Shown piece after piece: positions 43,105-52,228 of a DNA stretch of 62,976 bases (the stretch's first letter is position 1; each line of letters begins with the position of its first letter). The stretch comes from Flavobacteriales bacterium (GTDB taxonomy: Bacteria; Bacteroidota; Bacteroidia; Flavobacteriales_D; Crocinitomicaceae). A model generated the notes under the pieces. It was not told the DNA's origin and did no database searches. It was given only the letters and a program-made list of their open reading frames with translations. Where the stretch lies: NCBI GenBank assembly GCA_015665275.1, contig JADFAL010000015.1, forward strand, positions 1-62,976, in the 5' to 3' direction. The translations under genes and the position numbers were made by a program.

Positions 43105-44589
43105 ATGAAGAAAGTACTGATAGCAAACCGTGGAGAGATTGCAAGACGTGTAATCAGAACGTTGAAGAAAATGGATATTGCGAGCGTTGCGATTTATTCG
43201 GACGCAGATGCTAATGCACCACACGTGATGGAAGCTGATGAAGCTGTTTATGTAGGTGAAAGTCCATCCGCGCAGAGCTACCTGAGACAAGATGTAATTC
43301 TGGAAGCATGTAAAAAACTTGGAGTTGATGGAATTCACCCTGGTTATGGTTTCTTATCTGAAAATGCAGAGTTTGCTCGCAAGGTTTCACAAGCTGGAAT
43401 TGCGTTTATCGGTCCTTCTCCCGAAGCTATGGAAGTTATGGGGGATAAGCTCAGTGCAAAGCAAGCCGTTAAGGAGTTCAATGTTCCGTTAGTACCAGGA
43501 ATTGACAAAGCCATTTCTGACGTTACCGAAGCAAAAAGCATTGCAGATCAAATTGGTTATCCTGTGTTGATTAAGGCATCTGCCGGAGGCGGTGGAAAAG
43601 GAATGCGATTGGTTGAGCATGCAGAAGAATTGGAAGAACAAATGCGATTGGCACAAAACGAGGCACGCTCCTCCTTTGGAAATGATGCTTGTTTCGTAGA
43701 GAAATTTGTAACAAAGCCACGCCATATCGAGATTCAGGTTTTTGCAGATAGTAAAGGAAATACGGTATACTTATTCGAGCGCGAATGTTCTATACAACGT
43801 CGTCACCAGAAAGTCGTTGAAGAGGCACCTTCTGCTCTATTAACTCCTGAATTACGTGAACAAATGGGGCAGGCTGCCATTAACGTTTGTCGTGCTTGTA
43901 ACTACGAAGGAGCCGGAACGGTTGAGTTCCTTGTGGACGGAGATATGAAGTTTTACTTCCTTGAAATGAATACGCGTTTGCAAGTAGAGCATCCCGTAAC
44001 GGAAGAAATTACAGGATTGGATCTTGTAGAATGGCAAATTCGCGTAGCTCGTGGTGAGGAATTACCGAAAAAGCAAGAAGAACTCAGTATTAATGGACAC
44101 GCGATTGAAGTCCGCGTCTATGCAGAAGATACCTTAAACGGATTTACCCCAGATATCGGAAATTTAGAACGCTACCGCATTCCTTCAGGGCGTGCCGTTC
44201 GTGTAGACGATGCCTTCTTAGAAGGAATGGACATTCCCATTTATTACGATCCAATGATTGCGAAGTTGGTTGTTTGGGGGAAAGATCGTAAATCGGCCAT
44301 CTCTAGAACATTGAAAGCTATTGATGAGTACCAAATTAGCGGTTTGAAAACAACTTTGGATTTCGGTAAATACGTCTTAAAACACGATGCTTTCGTAAGC
44401 GGAGATTTCGATACGAATTTCGTAAAACATTATTTCAGCAATCCATTGGTGATGCATGAGTCGATGCAAGAAGAGGAAGAAGCATTGTCTCATGCGATAG
44501 GACAAATCTGGGATGATATAAAGGAACGAGATCAAGAGGAGTACGCTTCGCGACCAATTGGAAGTCATTGGCAGCACAAACGTTCATAA
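43105..44589 (+). CDS. accC: Biotin carboxylase subunit (accC-like)
   Basis: A protein of 494 residues with the biotin carboxylase plan: N-terminal KKVLIANRGEIARRVIRTLK, HPGYGFLSENAEFA, the glycine-rich ATP-grasp loop KASAGGGGKGMRLV, FVEKFVTKPRHIEIQ, and the catalytic region EMNTRLQVEHPVTEEITGLD. It carboxylates biotin on a carrier protein using bicarbonate and ATP. It is some 40-45 residues longer than the classical AccC, with a charged tail after residue 450 (ESMQEEEEALSHAIGQIWDD). That and the absence of accB beside it leave open whether it serves acetyl-CoA or propionyl/acyl-CoA carboxylase. Confidence 0.9.
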   Translation: MKKVLIANRGEIARRVIRTLKKMDIASVAIYSDADANAPHVMEADEAVYVGESPSAQSYLRQDVILEACKKLGVDGIHPGYGFLSENAEFARKVSQAGIAFIGPSPEAMEVMGDKLSAKQAVKEFNVPLVPGIDKAISDVTEAKSIADQIGYPVLIKASAGGGGKGMRLVEHAEELEEQMRLAQNEARSSFGNDACFVEKFVTKPRHIEIQVFADSKGNTVYLFERECSIQRRHQKVVEEAPSALLTPELREQMGQAAINVCRACNYEGAGTVEFLVDGDMKFYFLEMNTRLQVEHPVTEEITGLDLVEWQIRVARGEELPKKQEELSINGHAIEVRVYAEDTLNGFTPDIGNLERYRIPSGRAVRVDDAFLEGMDIPIYYDPMIAKLVVWGKDRKSAISRTLKAIDEYQISGLKTTLDFGKYVLKHDAFVSGDFDTNFVKHYFSNPLVMHESMQEEEEALSHAIGQIWDDIKERDQEEYASRPIGSHWQHKRS

Positions 44590-44940
44590 GAGAATTGGGC
44601 GTTTTTTAGAGCTATTGAAGGATAGGGTAAAAACTGTTGAAAAATAGTTGCGTTGTTAATAATGTTGTAATCAAAAGAAAATCAATTTATTACGCAAAAA
44701 CTAAAAAAAGCAAAAACGCATTTTTGCGTGTAAGAACTCGGGAAATTCATTGGATATTATAATTCGTTTTCTTATCTTTTTGATTACCCATCCTTCTACG
44801 AAACACTTTCAGCAATCACATTTCAGGCCTCTTAGCTACCAACTTTCCGTCACCGTGGAAAACTTCTAAAAATTAGTCCTCGGTACATGCCCTGACTACA
44901 GGAATTCGTATTATTTTTATCTCGCAAAATTTAAAGAAGC
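44590..44940. other. Intergenic stretch between accC and sucC
   Basis: No gene. A small hairpin, gcaaaaa (44710-44716) with tttttgc (44721-44727), may be a weak terminator for accC. The remainder is AT-rich and should contain the sucC promoter close to 44,880-44,930. Confidence 0.45.
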
Positions 44941-46152
44941 ATGAATTTACACGAGTATCAAGGGAAATCAATACTGAACAGCTTTGGAGTTGCCATTCAA
45001 GAAGGAAAGGTAGTTAGCAAAGTAGAGGATGCCGTTGCTGCGGCGAAAGAGTTATCGGCAGAAACCGGTACTGAGTGGTTTGTTGTGAAAGCACAAATTC
45101 ACGCAGGCGGACGAGGAAAAGGAACAGTAGAAGAAACAGGATCTCATGGTGTTGTTTTGGCCAAAGGAATTGATAAGGTTGAAGAAACCGTAAAAGGAAT
45201 TTTGGGAGGACACCTTGAAACAGCTCAAACAAATGGAGTTGGAAAACGTGTAAATCAAGTTTTGATCGCACAGGATGTATATTACCCTGGAGACAGTGAG
45301 CCATCTGAATTCTATATGTCGGTTCTTTTAGATCGTGAGCGTGGACGTAACATCATCATGTACTCTACAGAGGGGGGAATGGATATCGAAGCGGTTGCTG
45401 AAAATACGCCACACCTAATCTTCAAGGAAGAAATTGATCCACGCGTTGGTTTGCAAGGATTCCAAGCACGTAAAATTGCGTTCAACCTTGGACTTTCTGG
45501 ACAAGCATTCAAACAGATGACAAAATTCGTTGCTTCGTTGTACGCTGCATATGAAGGATGTGATGCTTCTATGTTTGAGATCAACCCAGTACTTAAGACT
45601 TCCGACGATAAAATTATCGCAGTAGATGCGAAAGTGACATTGGATGGAAATGGATTGTTCCGCCATGCAGATTATGCTGCAATGCGTGATAAGACAGAAG
45701 AAGATCCAACAGAAGTGGAAGCTGATGAAGCTGGACTGAACTTCGTAAAACTTGACGGAAACGTGGGTTGTATGGTAAACGGAGCTGGATTGGCAATGGC
45801 GACTATGGACATCATTAAATTGTCTGGAGGTAACCCGGCAAACTTCCTTGATGTTGGTGGTACTGCAGACGCAGAGCGCGTAGAGAAAGCATTTAGCATC
45901 ATCTTGAAAGACGAAAATGTAAAAGCTATTTTGATCAATATCTTCGGAGGAATTGTTCGTTGTGATCGCGTTGCACAAGGAGTTGTAGACGCCTATAAGA
46001 ACTTTGGAAACTTCCCAGTCCCATTGATCGTACGTTTGCAAGGAACAAATGCTGAAGAAGCGAAAAAATTAATCGACGAATCAGGATTGGATGTACACTC
46101 TGTAGTATTGCTTCAAGAAGCTGCAGACAAAGTAAAAGAAGTATTGGCTTAG
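44941..46152 (+). CDS. sucC: Succinate--CoA ligase beta subunit
   Basis: A protein of 403 residues, slightly above the usual 390-400. It has the ATP-grasp start MNLHEYQGKSILNSFGV, KAQIHAGGRGKG, MFEINPVL, and GNVGCMVNGAGLAMATMDII with LSGGNPANFLDVGG, ending INIFGGIVRCDRVAQGVV. It joins SucD in the TCA-cycle step from succinyl-CoA to succinate with nucleotide triphosphate formation. As in many Bacteroidota, sucD is not adjacent. It is closed by a strong terminator. Confidence 0.97.
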   Translation: MNLHEYQGKSILNSFGVAIQEGKVVSKVEDAVAAAKELSAETGTEWFVVKAQIHAGGRGKGTVEETGSHGVVLAKGIDKVEETVKGILGGHLETAQTNGVGKRVNQVLIAQDVYYPGDSEPSEFYMSVLLDRERGRNIIMYSTEGGMDIEAVAENTPHLIFKEEIDPRVGLQGFQARKIAFNLGLSGQAFKQMTKFVASLYAAYEGCDASMFEINPVLKTSDDKIIAVDAKVTLDGNGLFRHADYAAMRDKTEEDPTEVEADEAGLNFVKLDGNVGCMVNGAGLAMATMDIIKLSGGNPANFLDVGGTADAERVEKAFSIILKDENVKAILINIFGGIVRCDRVAQGVVDAYKNFGNFPVPLIVRLQGTNAEEAKKLIDESGLDVHSVVLLQEAADKVKEVLA

Positions 46153-46171
46153 GTCAATTCAAACATAATAG

Positions 46172-46213
46172 AAAAAAGCCGGCACTTCGAGAACCTCAGT
46201 GACCGGCTTTTTT
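46172..46213 (+). terminator. sucC terminator
   Basis: aaaaaagccgg (46172-46182) pairs with ccggctttttt (46203-46213). The loop contains a copy of the cttcgagaacctcagt interspersed motif (46185-46200). Confidence 0.88.
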
Positions 46214-46233
46214 AATGAACAACTTTTGATTTT

Positions 46234-48072
46234 ATGAAGGACTCACAACTGAACGCTTTTCTGACAGAATTAATTGAAAACATGCCCAATGATTGGCTAC
46301 GATTGACTACGCATCGATTGGATATTTACGATGAGTCACAAGCCAAGACGCAATTTCTGGAACAATTGGAAGCACTTTTTCAATCAGGAACCACCAGTGA
46401 ATCAGCGCTAAGTGAATTACCAACGGCATTCGATTATATCCGCTTGGGACATCCCCTTTCCTGTGTTTTGGAATGGGCTTTGGCTAAGGAGATTGGCGTT
46501 CCTTCAGATCAGATTATTTCATTTTCATCTCGCGTAACACCCATTTTAGCCGTGTTGCGAAAAAACCTTTTGGATGGAGTCCGAACTCAGATCTTTTATA
46601 AAACTGGTACCCCAGAACCTATTTATGCAAGAGACTTACGTAGTGTTTATGGATATGATTTCAGCCTTGACAAAATTGATTCAGTAGATGCGATTCCTGA
46701 ATTTGAGGGAAGCACAATTTATGTTTCCAACGAAGGAATTTCCGAAATTCAATTATCAGAAGCTATCGATTTTTGCGTAACTGTTGATGCACGTTATGGC
46801 AGTATTATAGCGGCAAGTAATACGAATCAAACGTACGTTGGAGAAATTCAACACGTAAGACGCCGCGAATCTATCGCAATGACTCCAGCAGATTGCAATA
46901 CCGTTTTAAGAAGAATGGTTGGATTGCCCGCTGAAGACTTTGACATTTCTCAAAGCCAAGCAAATTCAGATAAAGTAGTTCAATGCGTTCAAGAAATAAC
47001 TGGCTCTGAAACTATTCCAGTTGTTGGCTCGAGTGGACTTTCTGTTCAATATGCCTTAATGATGGGAGTAATTGATTGGTCACAACAATTTTATCCAGAT
47101 AAGAAAGTGATGGCCATTATTCCTCCAAATTGTTATGGCGGAACGAACGATCAGGCCCGACGTGTTGCAGCATGTTTGAACCATGTTGAGGTAGTGGACC
47201 TTCCCGTTGATGGCGGAAAGAATATGGTGGAGAGTCTAGACCTTGTCTTAGATCGAGTAGCGCAAGAAGATGCAGTACCGTTCATCATTGTAGAAATCCC
47301 AACGAATCCACGAGTTGAAGTTCCCGATTTGATAAAACTGAAGGACGTTCTCACTAAAACAAGACATACTCAAGGTGCTCTAAATTCGGTGGAACCTATT
47401 TTCGTAATCGATCAAACTTTCTGTCCTAACTTTCATTTTCTAGGTAACGACGCAATTCTGTCAGGTGTTCAAACACTATCTTATGTCAGTGGATCTAAGT
47501 TTCCGAGCGGCGGATTGTGCACGGCAGGATACGTTACTTCCAATGAAAAAGGCCATCCGTTAATGAGCAAGATTAGGAGTCATATGGAAATTTGCGATAA
47601 TTTGGCAACCAATCTTCAAATGGACATTCTTGCAAAACAACTACCCTCGATGCTTGATCGTATTGCTGGTGCGTATCAAAATACGCGAGCGTTTGTGAAT
47701 TTCATTAACGAGACATTGCCAGAAGCGAAAATCAACTTTGTTTCTGAGGAATTGGCTGCACAAGGATTCACACCTTCCGTATTCTCTTTGGACCTTCCAA
47801 CTAAGGGAGCTACGGATGAGGAACGAGAAATGTACAAGCGAGAATTGAACCTGAAACTTATCGACATGATGATTGAGGCAATTCCAGAAGAAAGCAAGTA
47901 CTGTGTAAGCTACGGTCAGCTAAAAGGGTGTTACTGGACAATTCCGGCGACATCTACGCAAGGAACAACCAAAGAAGGAGACAAAGATTATATCGCACGT
48001 GTGGCCCTTTCACAGAACATGAATTTAGAAAAGCACAAGGAAGTGTTTGCTGAATTCGTTGCTGGGTTGTAG
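46234..48072 (+). CDS. PLP-dependent enzyme, cystathionine gamma-synthase-like, with N-terminal extension
   Basis: A protein of 612 residues. Residues from about 225 follow the Cys/Met-metabolism PLP enzyme fold: QYALMMGVIDWSQQFYPDKK, VDLPVDGGKNMVESL, VEIPTNPRVEVPDL (the TNP motif), FVIDQTFCPN (the Asp that holds PLP) and SGSK422FPSGG, whose Lys422 should bind PLP. Family members are about 380-400 residues; here about 220 residues come first, with no clear domain. The exact reaction (gamma-synthase, lyase or sulfhydrylase) cannot be chosen. The gene starts 20 bp after the sucC terminator. Confidence 0.82.
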   Translation: MKDSQLNAFLTELIENMPNDWLRLTTHRLDIYDESQAKTQFLEQLEALFQSGTTSESALSELPTAFDYIRLGHPLSCVLEWALAKEIGVPSDQIISFSSRVTPILAVLRKNLLDGVRTQIFYKTGTPEPIYARDLRSVYGYDFSLDKIDSVDAIPEFEGSTIYVSNEGISEIQLSEAIDFCVTVDARYGSIIAASNTNQTYVGEIQHVRRRESIAMTPADCNTVLRRMVGLPAEDFDISQSQANSDKVVQCVQEITGSETIPVVGSSGLSVQYALMMGVIDWSQQFYPDKKVMAIIPPNCYGGTNDQARRVAACLNHVEVVDLPVDGGKNMVESLDLVLDRVAQEDAVPFIIVEIPTNPRVEVPDLIKLKDVLTKTRHTQGALNSVEPIFVIDQTFCPNFHFLGNDAILSGVQTLSYVSGSKFPSGGLCTAGYVTSNEKGHPLMSKIRSHMEICDNLATNLQMDILAKQLPSMLDRIAGAYQNTRAFVNFINETLPEAKINFVSEELAAQGFTPSVFSLDLPTKGATDEEREMYKRELNLKLIDMMIEAIPEESKYCVSYGQLKGCYWTIPATSTQGTTKEGDKDYIARVALSQNMNLEKHKEVFAEFVAGL

Positions 48073-48127
48073 TAAGGCTTCTCGACGTTTAGACATTTCG
48101 AATTCTCGTTGCTTCGGCTTCTTGATG

Positions 48128-48143
48128 CTTCGACAGGCTCAGT
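48128..48143 (+). repeat. CTTCGAnnnnCTCAGT interspersed motif
   Basis: cttcgacaggctcagt, in the space between the PLP enzyme and the convergent barrel gene. It is the same family as 16940-16955 and 46185-46200. Confidence 0.5.
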
Positions 48144-48205
48144 AAAGCGCTGGTTCGAAGAGTTTACAAAATAATCGTAGCCCTAAAAAACAGAATAGCA
48201 AGAGC

Positions 48206-48244
48206 AAAAAAAAACGCCTTCCGAAGAATCGAAAGGCGTTTTTA
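48206..48244. terminator. Convergent bidirectional terminator
   Basis: aaaacgcctt (48211-48220) pairs with aaggcgtttt (48233-48242), with A and T runs on either side. It can end both the PLP-enzyme transcript and the minus-strand barrel transcript. Confidence 0.88.
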
Positions 48245-48259
48245 ATATCGTTTTACTTC

Positions 48260-49009
48260 TTAGTAATCCCACAAGAAGTTATATCCAAGGGTAATTGTTG
48301 CTAGATTTTGCTTTAGCACGCTAAAATCGCTTGCTAAAGTTGCCTCAGGCGTTACTCTTGATGCAGGATTCATCATAAACTGGTAGCGGAAATCTACATT
48401 CAGACCAAAGCCAAATGTGAATTGAATTCCAGCCAATCCGCTTACTTGAAAAGGAGAAAAATAATTTTTCAAATCGCCTTTATCCAGCGTAGTTTCGTTT
48501 TGCGTCACTGTTGTTTGTCCAGAAGCATCCACTCGGAAAGTCTCTTGCTGTGTTCCTTTCGTTAACATAAGAATGTGCGTTGACGTTCCTCCATAGAAGA
48601 ATAAGTACTTCTTATCGCCATACTTTCTTTTCGTAAGATTTAATCCATACTTTGCCAACAGGGGAATTTCAAGATAGTTGTTCGTGTAATGCGTATATGT
48701 TTGGGTAATTGTTGATACCTGTCCATCGTAAACGCTCGTTGAAATTTCATTCCACATTCTGTTCGACAACAACAATTCCGCTTGTAAGAAAAGGTCATCC
48801 ATGGGAGTGTAATTATAATATCCTCCAAGAACGAATCCTCCTCCGTTTAATTCCTGAGTGCTTGAGGTACTCGGAGAAGTTGTAAGAAGGTTATCGTACT
48901 TAAGGAACAAGTGATTGTAACCCGCTTTCGCCCCAACTTGGTGATCCATTTGGGCATATCCGAAAGCCGTCGCTGAAACAGCAACCGCCAATGCTATTAA
49001 TCTCTTCAT
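48260..49009 (-). CDS. Outer-membrane beta-barrel protein (PorT-like family)
   Basis: A protein of 249 residues with a signal peptide ending TAFGYAQ. Alternating strands include GAKAGYNHLFLKYDNL, YNYTPMDDLFLQAELLLSNR, YLEIPLLAKYGLNLTKRKY, YFSPFQVSGLAGIQFTFGFG and a C-terminal aromatic strand ITLGYNFLWDY. The LEIPLLxKY motif is typical of the Bacteroidota 'outer membrane beta-barrel' family related to PorT. Function unknown. It starts 2 bp after the end of the Omp28-like gene on the same strand, so they form an operon. Confidence 0.88.
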   Translation of the reverse strand: MKRLIALAVAVSATAFGYAQMDHQVGAKAGYNHLFLKYDNLLTTSPSTSSTQELNGGGFVLGGYYNYTPMDDLFLQAELLLSNRMWNEISTSVYDGQVSTITQTYTHYTNNYLEIPLLAKYGLNLTKRKYGDKKYLFFYGGTSTHILMLTKGTQQETFRVDASGQTTVTQNETTLDKGDLKNYFSPFQVSGLAGIQFTFGFGLNVDFRYQFMMNPASRVTPEATLASDFSVLKQNLATITLGYNFLWDY

Positions 49010-49011
49010 AG

Positions 49012-49788
49012 TTACTTTGTGAAAGTGTTAACCAATCCGTATGAATCGTTTCCTTGATCTCTGAAAATCATCAAAGCAAAGGAAATATCAGCAGGATCCC
49101 AACTTGGATCAATATCTACTTCACATTCCAAATTCACTGTGTAACCATCCTTGATGTCACCATCAGCAATCACATATCCAGCGTAATTTGAAGTAGCAGC
49201 TCCAATTGGTCTTGCAACATCTACTGGTACTTTCTTGTGCGCTGTATTAGCCCCATCTGGATGTCCAGACTGATTTCCAATCAAATTGTCTACGATGAGG
49301 TACGGAGCAATACGGAATGTCCCTTGTGTTTCCTGAAAGAACTTCGTTGTTGTTTTCAGAATGACTTTATCTCCCTGAATTTCCATTTCATAGTTCGCAT
49401 TGGCAATTACTCCTTGAGCATCCATCTGATCTTTCGCTAAACCAACGCTAAGCGTTTCATCTAGGTTGTTATGGAATGTAGGTGTAGCCCCTGGAATGCT
49501 GAACGTATTTTGGAACCAATCGTAAATGACTTGGTTGTCATAACCTCCTACATTACCGCGTTTAAACGCGATATGTACTTCATCTGGATTGTTATCCATC
49601 AAACTTTGGAAATTTGTAAACCCCCATCCGCCACATGGTCCACATCCTGTCCAAGTGTGCTTCGCGATCAAAACGGAATTTCGTTCTTCAACTTCCAGCG
49701 TATCTGTCGGTTCTTCAGTTGATACCTTTTTACATGCAGTCAGCGCTAGAACCGAAAGCAACGATAGGAATAATAGATTTCTTTTCAT
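49012..49788 (-). CDS. Omp28-related lipoprotein with thioredoxin-like motif
   Basis: A protein of 258 residues with a lipoprotein signal ending ALTACKK (lipobox Cys about residue 19). The mature part starts VLIAKHTWTGCGPCGGWGFT, carrying the C-x-x-C-type TGCGPCG segment of Omp28-like proteins, which have a thioredoxin-like fold. It continues AFKRGN, FSIPGATPTFHNN and AHKKVPVD. Omp28 proteins are surface antigens in Porphyromonas; a redox role is possible but unproven. It is first gene of a two-gene unit with the barrel protein 2 bp downstream. Confidence 0.88.
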   Translation of the reverse strand: MKRNLLFLSLLSVLALTACKKVSTEEPTDTLEVEERNSVLIAKHTWTGCGPCGGWGFTNFQSLMDNNPDEVHIAFKRGNVGGYDNQVIYDWFQNTFSIPGATPTFHNNLDETLSVGLAKDQMDAQGVIANANYEMEIQGDKVILKTTTKFFQETQGTFRIAPYLIVDNLIGNQSGHPDGANTAHKKVPVDVARPIGAATSNYAGYVIADGDIKDGYTVNLECEVDIDPSWDPADISFALMIFRDQGNDSYGLVNTFTK

Positions 49789-50022
49789 TATAATAGTATG
49801 ACTTGTTAGTTATCAAGTAGACGTCCCTCATTACGAAAGGGTTGCATTCTTCCCATTAAATTAACAATTAAAGAAGAGACTCACAACATCCTATAGACTT
49901 TGTATACCATCTCCCGCTGAAATATTCATGTCTAGTTTTGAGTCCACTTACTTCTAAAGTGAATCATACCTCTAGCATTCAGACGAAACTACTACCTTTG
50001 CAAACGACAAGAACATCACCTT

Positions 50023-50802
50023 ATGATTGTACTAAAAACAGCTCAGGAAATTGAAATTATGCGCGATGCAGCTCAGGTTGTAAGTCGTACTCTTGGGAAA
50101 ATTGCAGAGAAAATTGGCCCGGGAGTCACTGGGAACGAATTGGATACTCTAGCGGAAGAATACATTTTATCACAAAACGCAGTTCCTGGATTTAAAGGTC
50201 TGTATGGATGTCCGAGTACTGTTTTGGTTTCTGTAAATGAACAAGTCGTGCATGGTTTGCCCTCTGACATTCCTTTCAAGGAAGGTGATATCGTTTCTGT
50301 TGATTGCGGTGCCGTTTACAAGGATTATTATGGTGATCACGCCTTTACTTTTGAGATTGGCGAAGTAGATCCTGAGGTGAGTCAATTGCTAAAAGTTACC
50401 CGAGAGTGTTTGTATTTAGGCATCGATGAAACCCGTGCGGGTAAACGCATTGGCGATATCGGCTTTGTTATTCAGCAACATGCAGAAAAGCATGGATATG
50501 GTGTTGTTCGTGATTTGGTAGGACACGGTTTGGGAACTAAATTGCATGAAGAACCTCAGGTTCCAAACTATGGACGTCGTGGTCGTGGAAAGAAAATTCA
50601 AAATGGATTAACCATTGCTATTGAGCCTATGATCAACATGGGAACGGATGCTGTCAAGCAACTCGATGATAATTGGACGATTGTTACACAAGATGGCTTG
50701 CCTAGCGCTCATTTCGAACACGATGTAGCTGTCGTTGATGGGGAACCGGTAATCCTGTCCACTTTTGATTACGTTGAAGAAGCACTTGCGGCCAAGAAAT
50801 GA
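50023..50802 (+). CDS. map: Methionine aminopeptidase, type I
   Basis: A protein of 259 residues, normal for type Ia enzymes. Metal ligands of the pita-bread fold are visible: D94 and D105 (VSVD-CGAVYKDYYGD-HAF), H168 (LVGHGLG) and E201 (IAIEPM), plus a final Glu in the C-terminal part; H78 (VVHGLP) is the conserved substrate-side His. It removes N-terminal methionine from new proteins. The stop overlaps the next gene's start by 4 nt (ATGA). Confidence 0.97.
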   Translation: MIVLKTAQEIEIMRDAAQVVSRTLGKIAEKIGPGVTGNELDTLAEEYILSQNAVPGFKGLYGCPSTVLVSVNEQVVHGLPSDIPFKEGDIVSVDCGAVYKDYYGDHAFTFEIGEVDPEVSQLLKVTRECLYLGIDETRAGKRIGDIGFVIQQHAEKHGYGVVRDLVGHGLGTKLHEEPQVPNYGRRGRGKKIQNGLTIAIEPMINMGTDAVKQLDDNWTIVTQDGLPSAHFEHDVAVVDGEPVILSTFDYVEEALAAKK

Positions 50803-51359
50803 ATCGTGAAGAACGTGCTGTAGCCCTTGCCGGACTAACATTCTTTATGTTCGGATTGAGCATTTTCCTAGATAAAGGATCGTTCGTAGTTCCTTTTCCC
50901 TTGAATGAATTTGCGCTGCTCATTGTAAGTTTTCTATTCTTGATTTGGCATCCGAAGAAAGGTGCTCTCCCCTATTTGTATTTTGGATCTACGTTAGCAG
51001 GTGTTCTGGGAAGTTTGGTGTTCTGGGAAACGGTAATGTCCATGGAGAACCTCACCAATTTTTATAGGAATTACACAGTCATCGATCTTGCAAAACTGAC
51101 TCAGGCCATTTTCCTCGTAGCAACCATGTTCGTATTCTTTGCCACCTATCGTGAGTGGTATTTCAAGGCCATTGTTCTCACTGCCATTGGTATTTATAGC
51201 TATGGGTTTGTAGCCTATCATCCAAATTTCATGTTGTTGGCTTTCATTGTTTTAATGGTCACCAACATTCTTAAGCCTGTTCGCAAACCCTTCCATTTGA
51301 TGTGGGTACTGTACTTCCTGTTGTTAGGTATGCAGTGGGTGAGCGTCAATTTTGCATAA
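50799..51359 (+). CDS. Small multi-pass membrane protein, function unknown
   Basis: A protein of 186 residues with about six hydrophobic segments (for example VALAGLTFFMFGLSIFL, EFALLIVSFLFLIW, TLAGVLGSLVFW, FLVATMFVFFATY, AIVLTAIGIYSYGFV, MLLAFIVLMVTNIL). There is no family signature I recognise. It is translationally coupled to map through a 4-nt overlap, but nothing in the sequence points to a shared task. Confidence 0.8.
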   Translation: MNREERAVALAGLTFFMFGLSIFLDKGSFVVPFPLNEFALLIVSFLFLIWHPKKGALPYLYFGSTLAGVLGSLVFWETVMSMENLTNFYRNYTVIDLAKLTQAIFLVATMFVFFATYREWYFKAIVLTAIGIYSYGFVAYHPNFMLLAFIVLMVTNILKPVRKPFHLMWVLYFLLLGMQWVSVNFA

Positions 51360-51489
51360 CCTTGCTCTGATTCAGTGACATCACGAAAAATGCTAACAAT
51401 TTTCCATTTTTTATTTTGCAGAGTAGATGCTTTTACTAATTTTGCCATCCCTCCCAATAAGGGTTGGACAAAGTTCAAAATTGAACAAT

Positions 51490-51578
51490 GGAGAGGTGCC
51501 TGAGTGGCCGAAAGGACTTGTTTGCTAAACAAGCGTACTCTTAACGGGGTACCCGGGGTTCGAATCCCCGTCTCTCCG
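51490..51578 (+). tRNA. tRNA-Ser (GCT)
   Basis: An 89-nt tRNA with a long variable arm (gtactcttaacggggtac region), as expected for class II. Acceptor ggagagg pairs with tctctcc (51571-51577), discriminator G at 51578. The anticodon stem cttgt/acaag encloses loop ttgctaa with anticodon GCT, so it reads AGC/AGT. The T arm is cgggg-ttcgaat-ccccg. The CCA end is not encoded. The 3' end is repeated downstream at 53805-53821. Confidence 0.97.
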
Positions 51579-51580
51579 CG

Positions 51581-51622
51581 AACCAAAAATGCCCACCAAA
51601 TGGTGGGCATTTTTGGTTTAAA
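51581..51622 (+). terminator. tRNA-Ser terminator
   Basis: aaccaaaaatgcccacca (51581-51598) and tggtgggcatttttggtt (51601-51618) form a perfect 18-bp stem, directly behind the tRNA. Confidence 0.9.
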
Positions 51623-51769
51623 ATCTCTTATTTTCAGAGTTATTTGTTAAAATGACCAGTGTATGGTGGGCAAAAGTAGACTAAATACCTCGCTAGTTCA
51701 TTTATACTCCCAACCTTCTTAAGGACGCTGTCGTTCTTTTGAGTACATTGTATTCCGAAAACAAATCAA

Positions 51770-52219
51770 ATGAAACGCCTACTCTCCCTCTTTACCTTAC
51801 TATTTCTTGTGCTATTCATATTTGGATGTGAGAAGAAGATTTCTAACGTCAGAAAAAAATATGTCGGCACATGGGAAATGACTATCACAAACAATTCGAC
51901 TCACTTTAGTACCGACATGGGGGGAAATACAGTAGTCACCGAAAATACATCCGTTTCTGTCAAAGAAGTAGAAATTTCTATTGATGAATCCACTAAAAAT
52001 GGCCTCATATTTCAAATTCCAGGCTTTGAACCAAAAAAAGTACGACTAACCAGCAGTAGTAACTTTCAAAAACAATGCAATGCTAGTTCTCCAGTAATTT
52101 CGGGTCACTTTCAATCTAAAAAGAAAATGACAATGTCAATGTCAAATTATGGGGGAAGTTGTTATTCATACTCCGCAGGCGGCTATTCAAATCAAACCGT
52201 AGTAGGAGTCAAAAAATAG
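51770..52219 (+). CDS. Small lipocalin-like lipoprotein (full-length copy)
   Basis: A protein of 149 residues with lipoprotein signal ending LFIFGCEKK (Cys about residue 20). The body reads KKYVGTWEMTITNNSTHFST, then VKEVEISIDESTKNGLIFQI, PVISGHFQSKKKMTMSMSNY, the GxW-strand pattern of small lipocalin-like lipoproteins. A truncated second copy lies at 53988-54248. It is first gene of a short run of secreted proteins on the small island behind tRNA-Ser. Function unknown. Confidence 0.8.
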   Translation: MKRLLSLFTLLFLVLFIFGCEKKISNVRKKYVGTWEMTITNNSTHFSTDMGGNTVVTENTSVSVKEVEISIDESTKNGLIFQIPGFEPKKVRLTSSSNFQKQCNASSPVISGHFQSKKKMTMSMSNYGGSCYSYSAGGYSNQTVVGVKK

Positions 52220-52228
52220 AATTCAACT

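Noticed and set aside
51218-51610. A minus-strand open frame across the tRNA-Ser gene
   Set aside because: It is the antisense of the tRNA and of the preceding membrane-protein gene, with no protein-like features.
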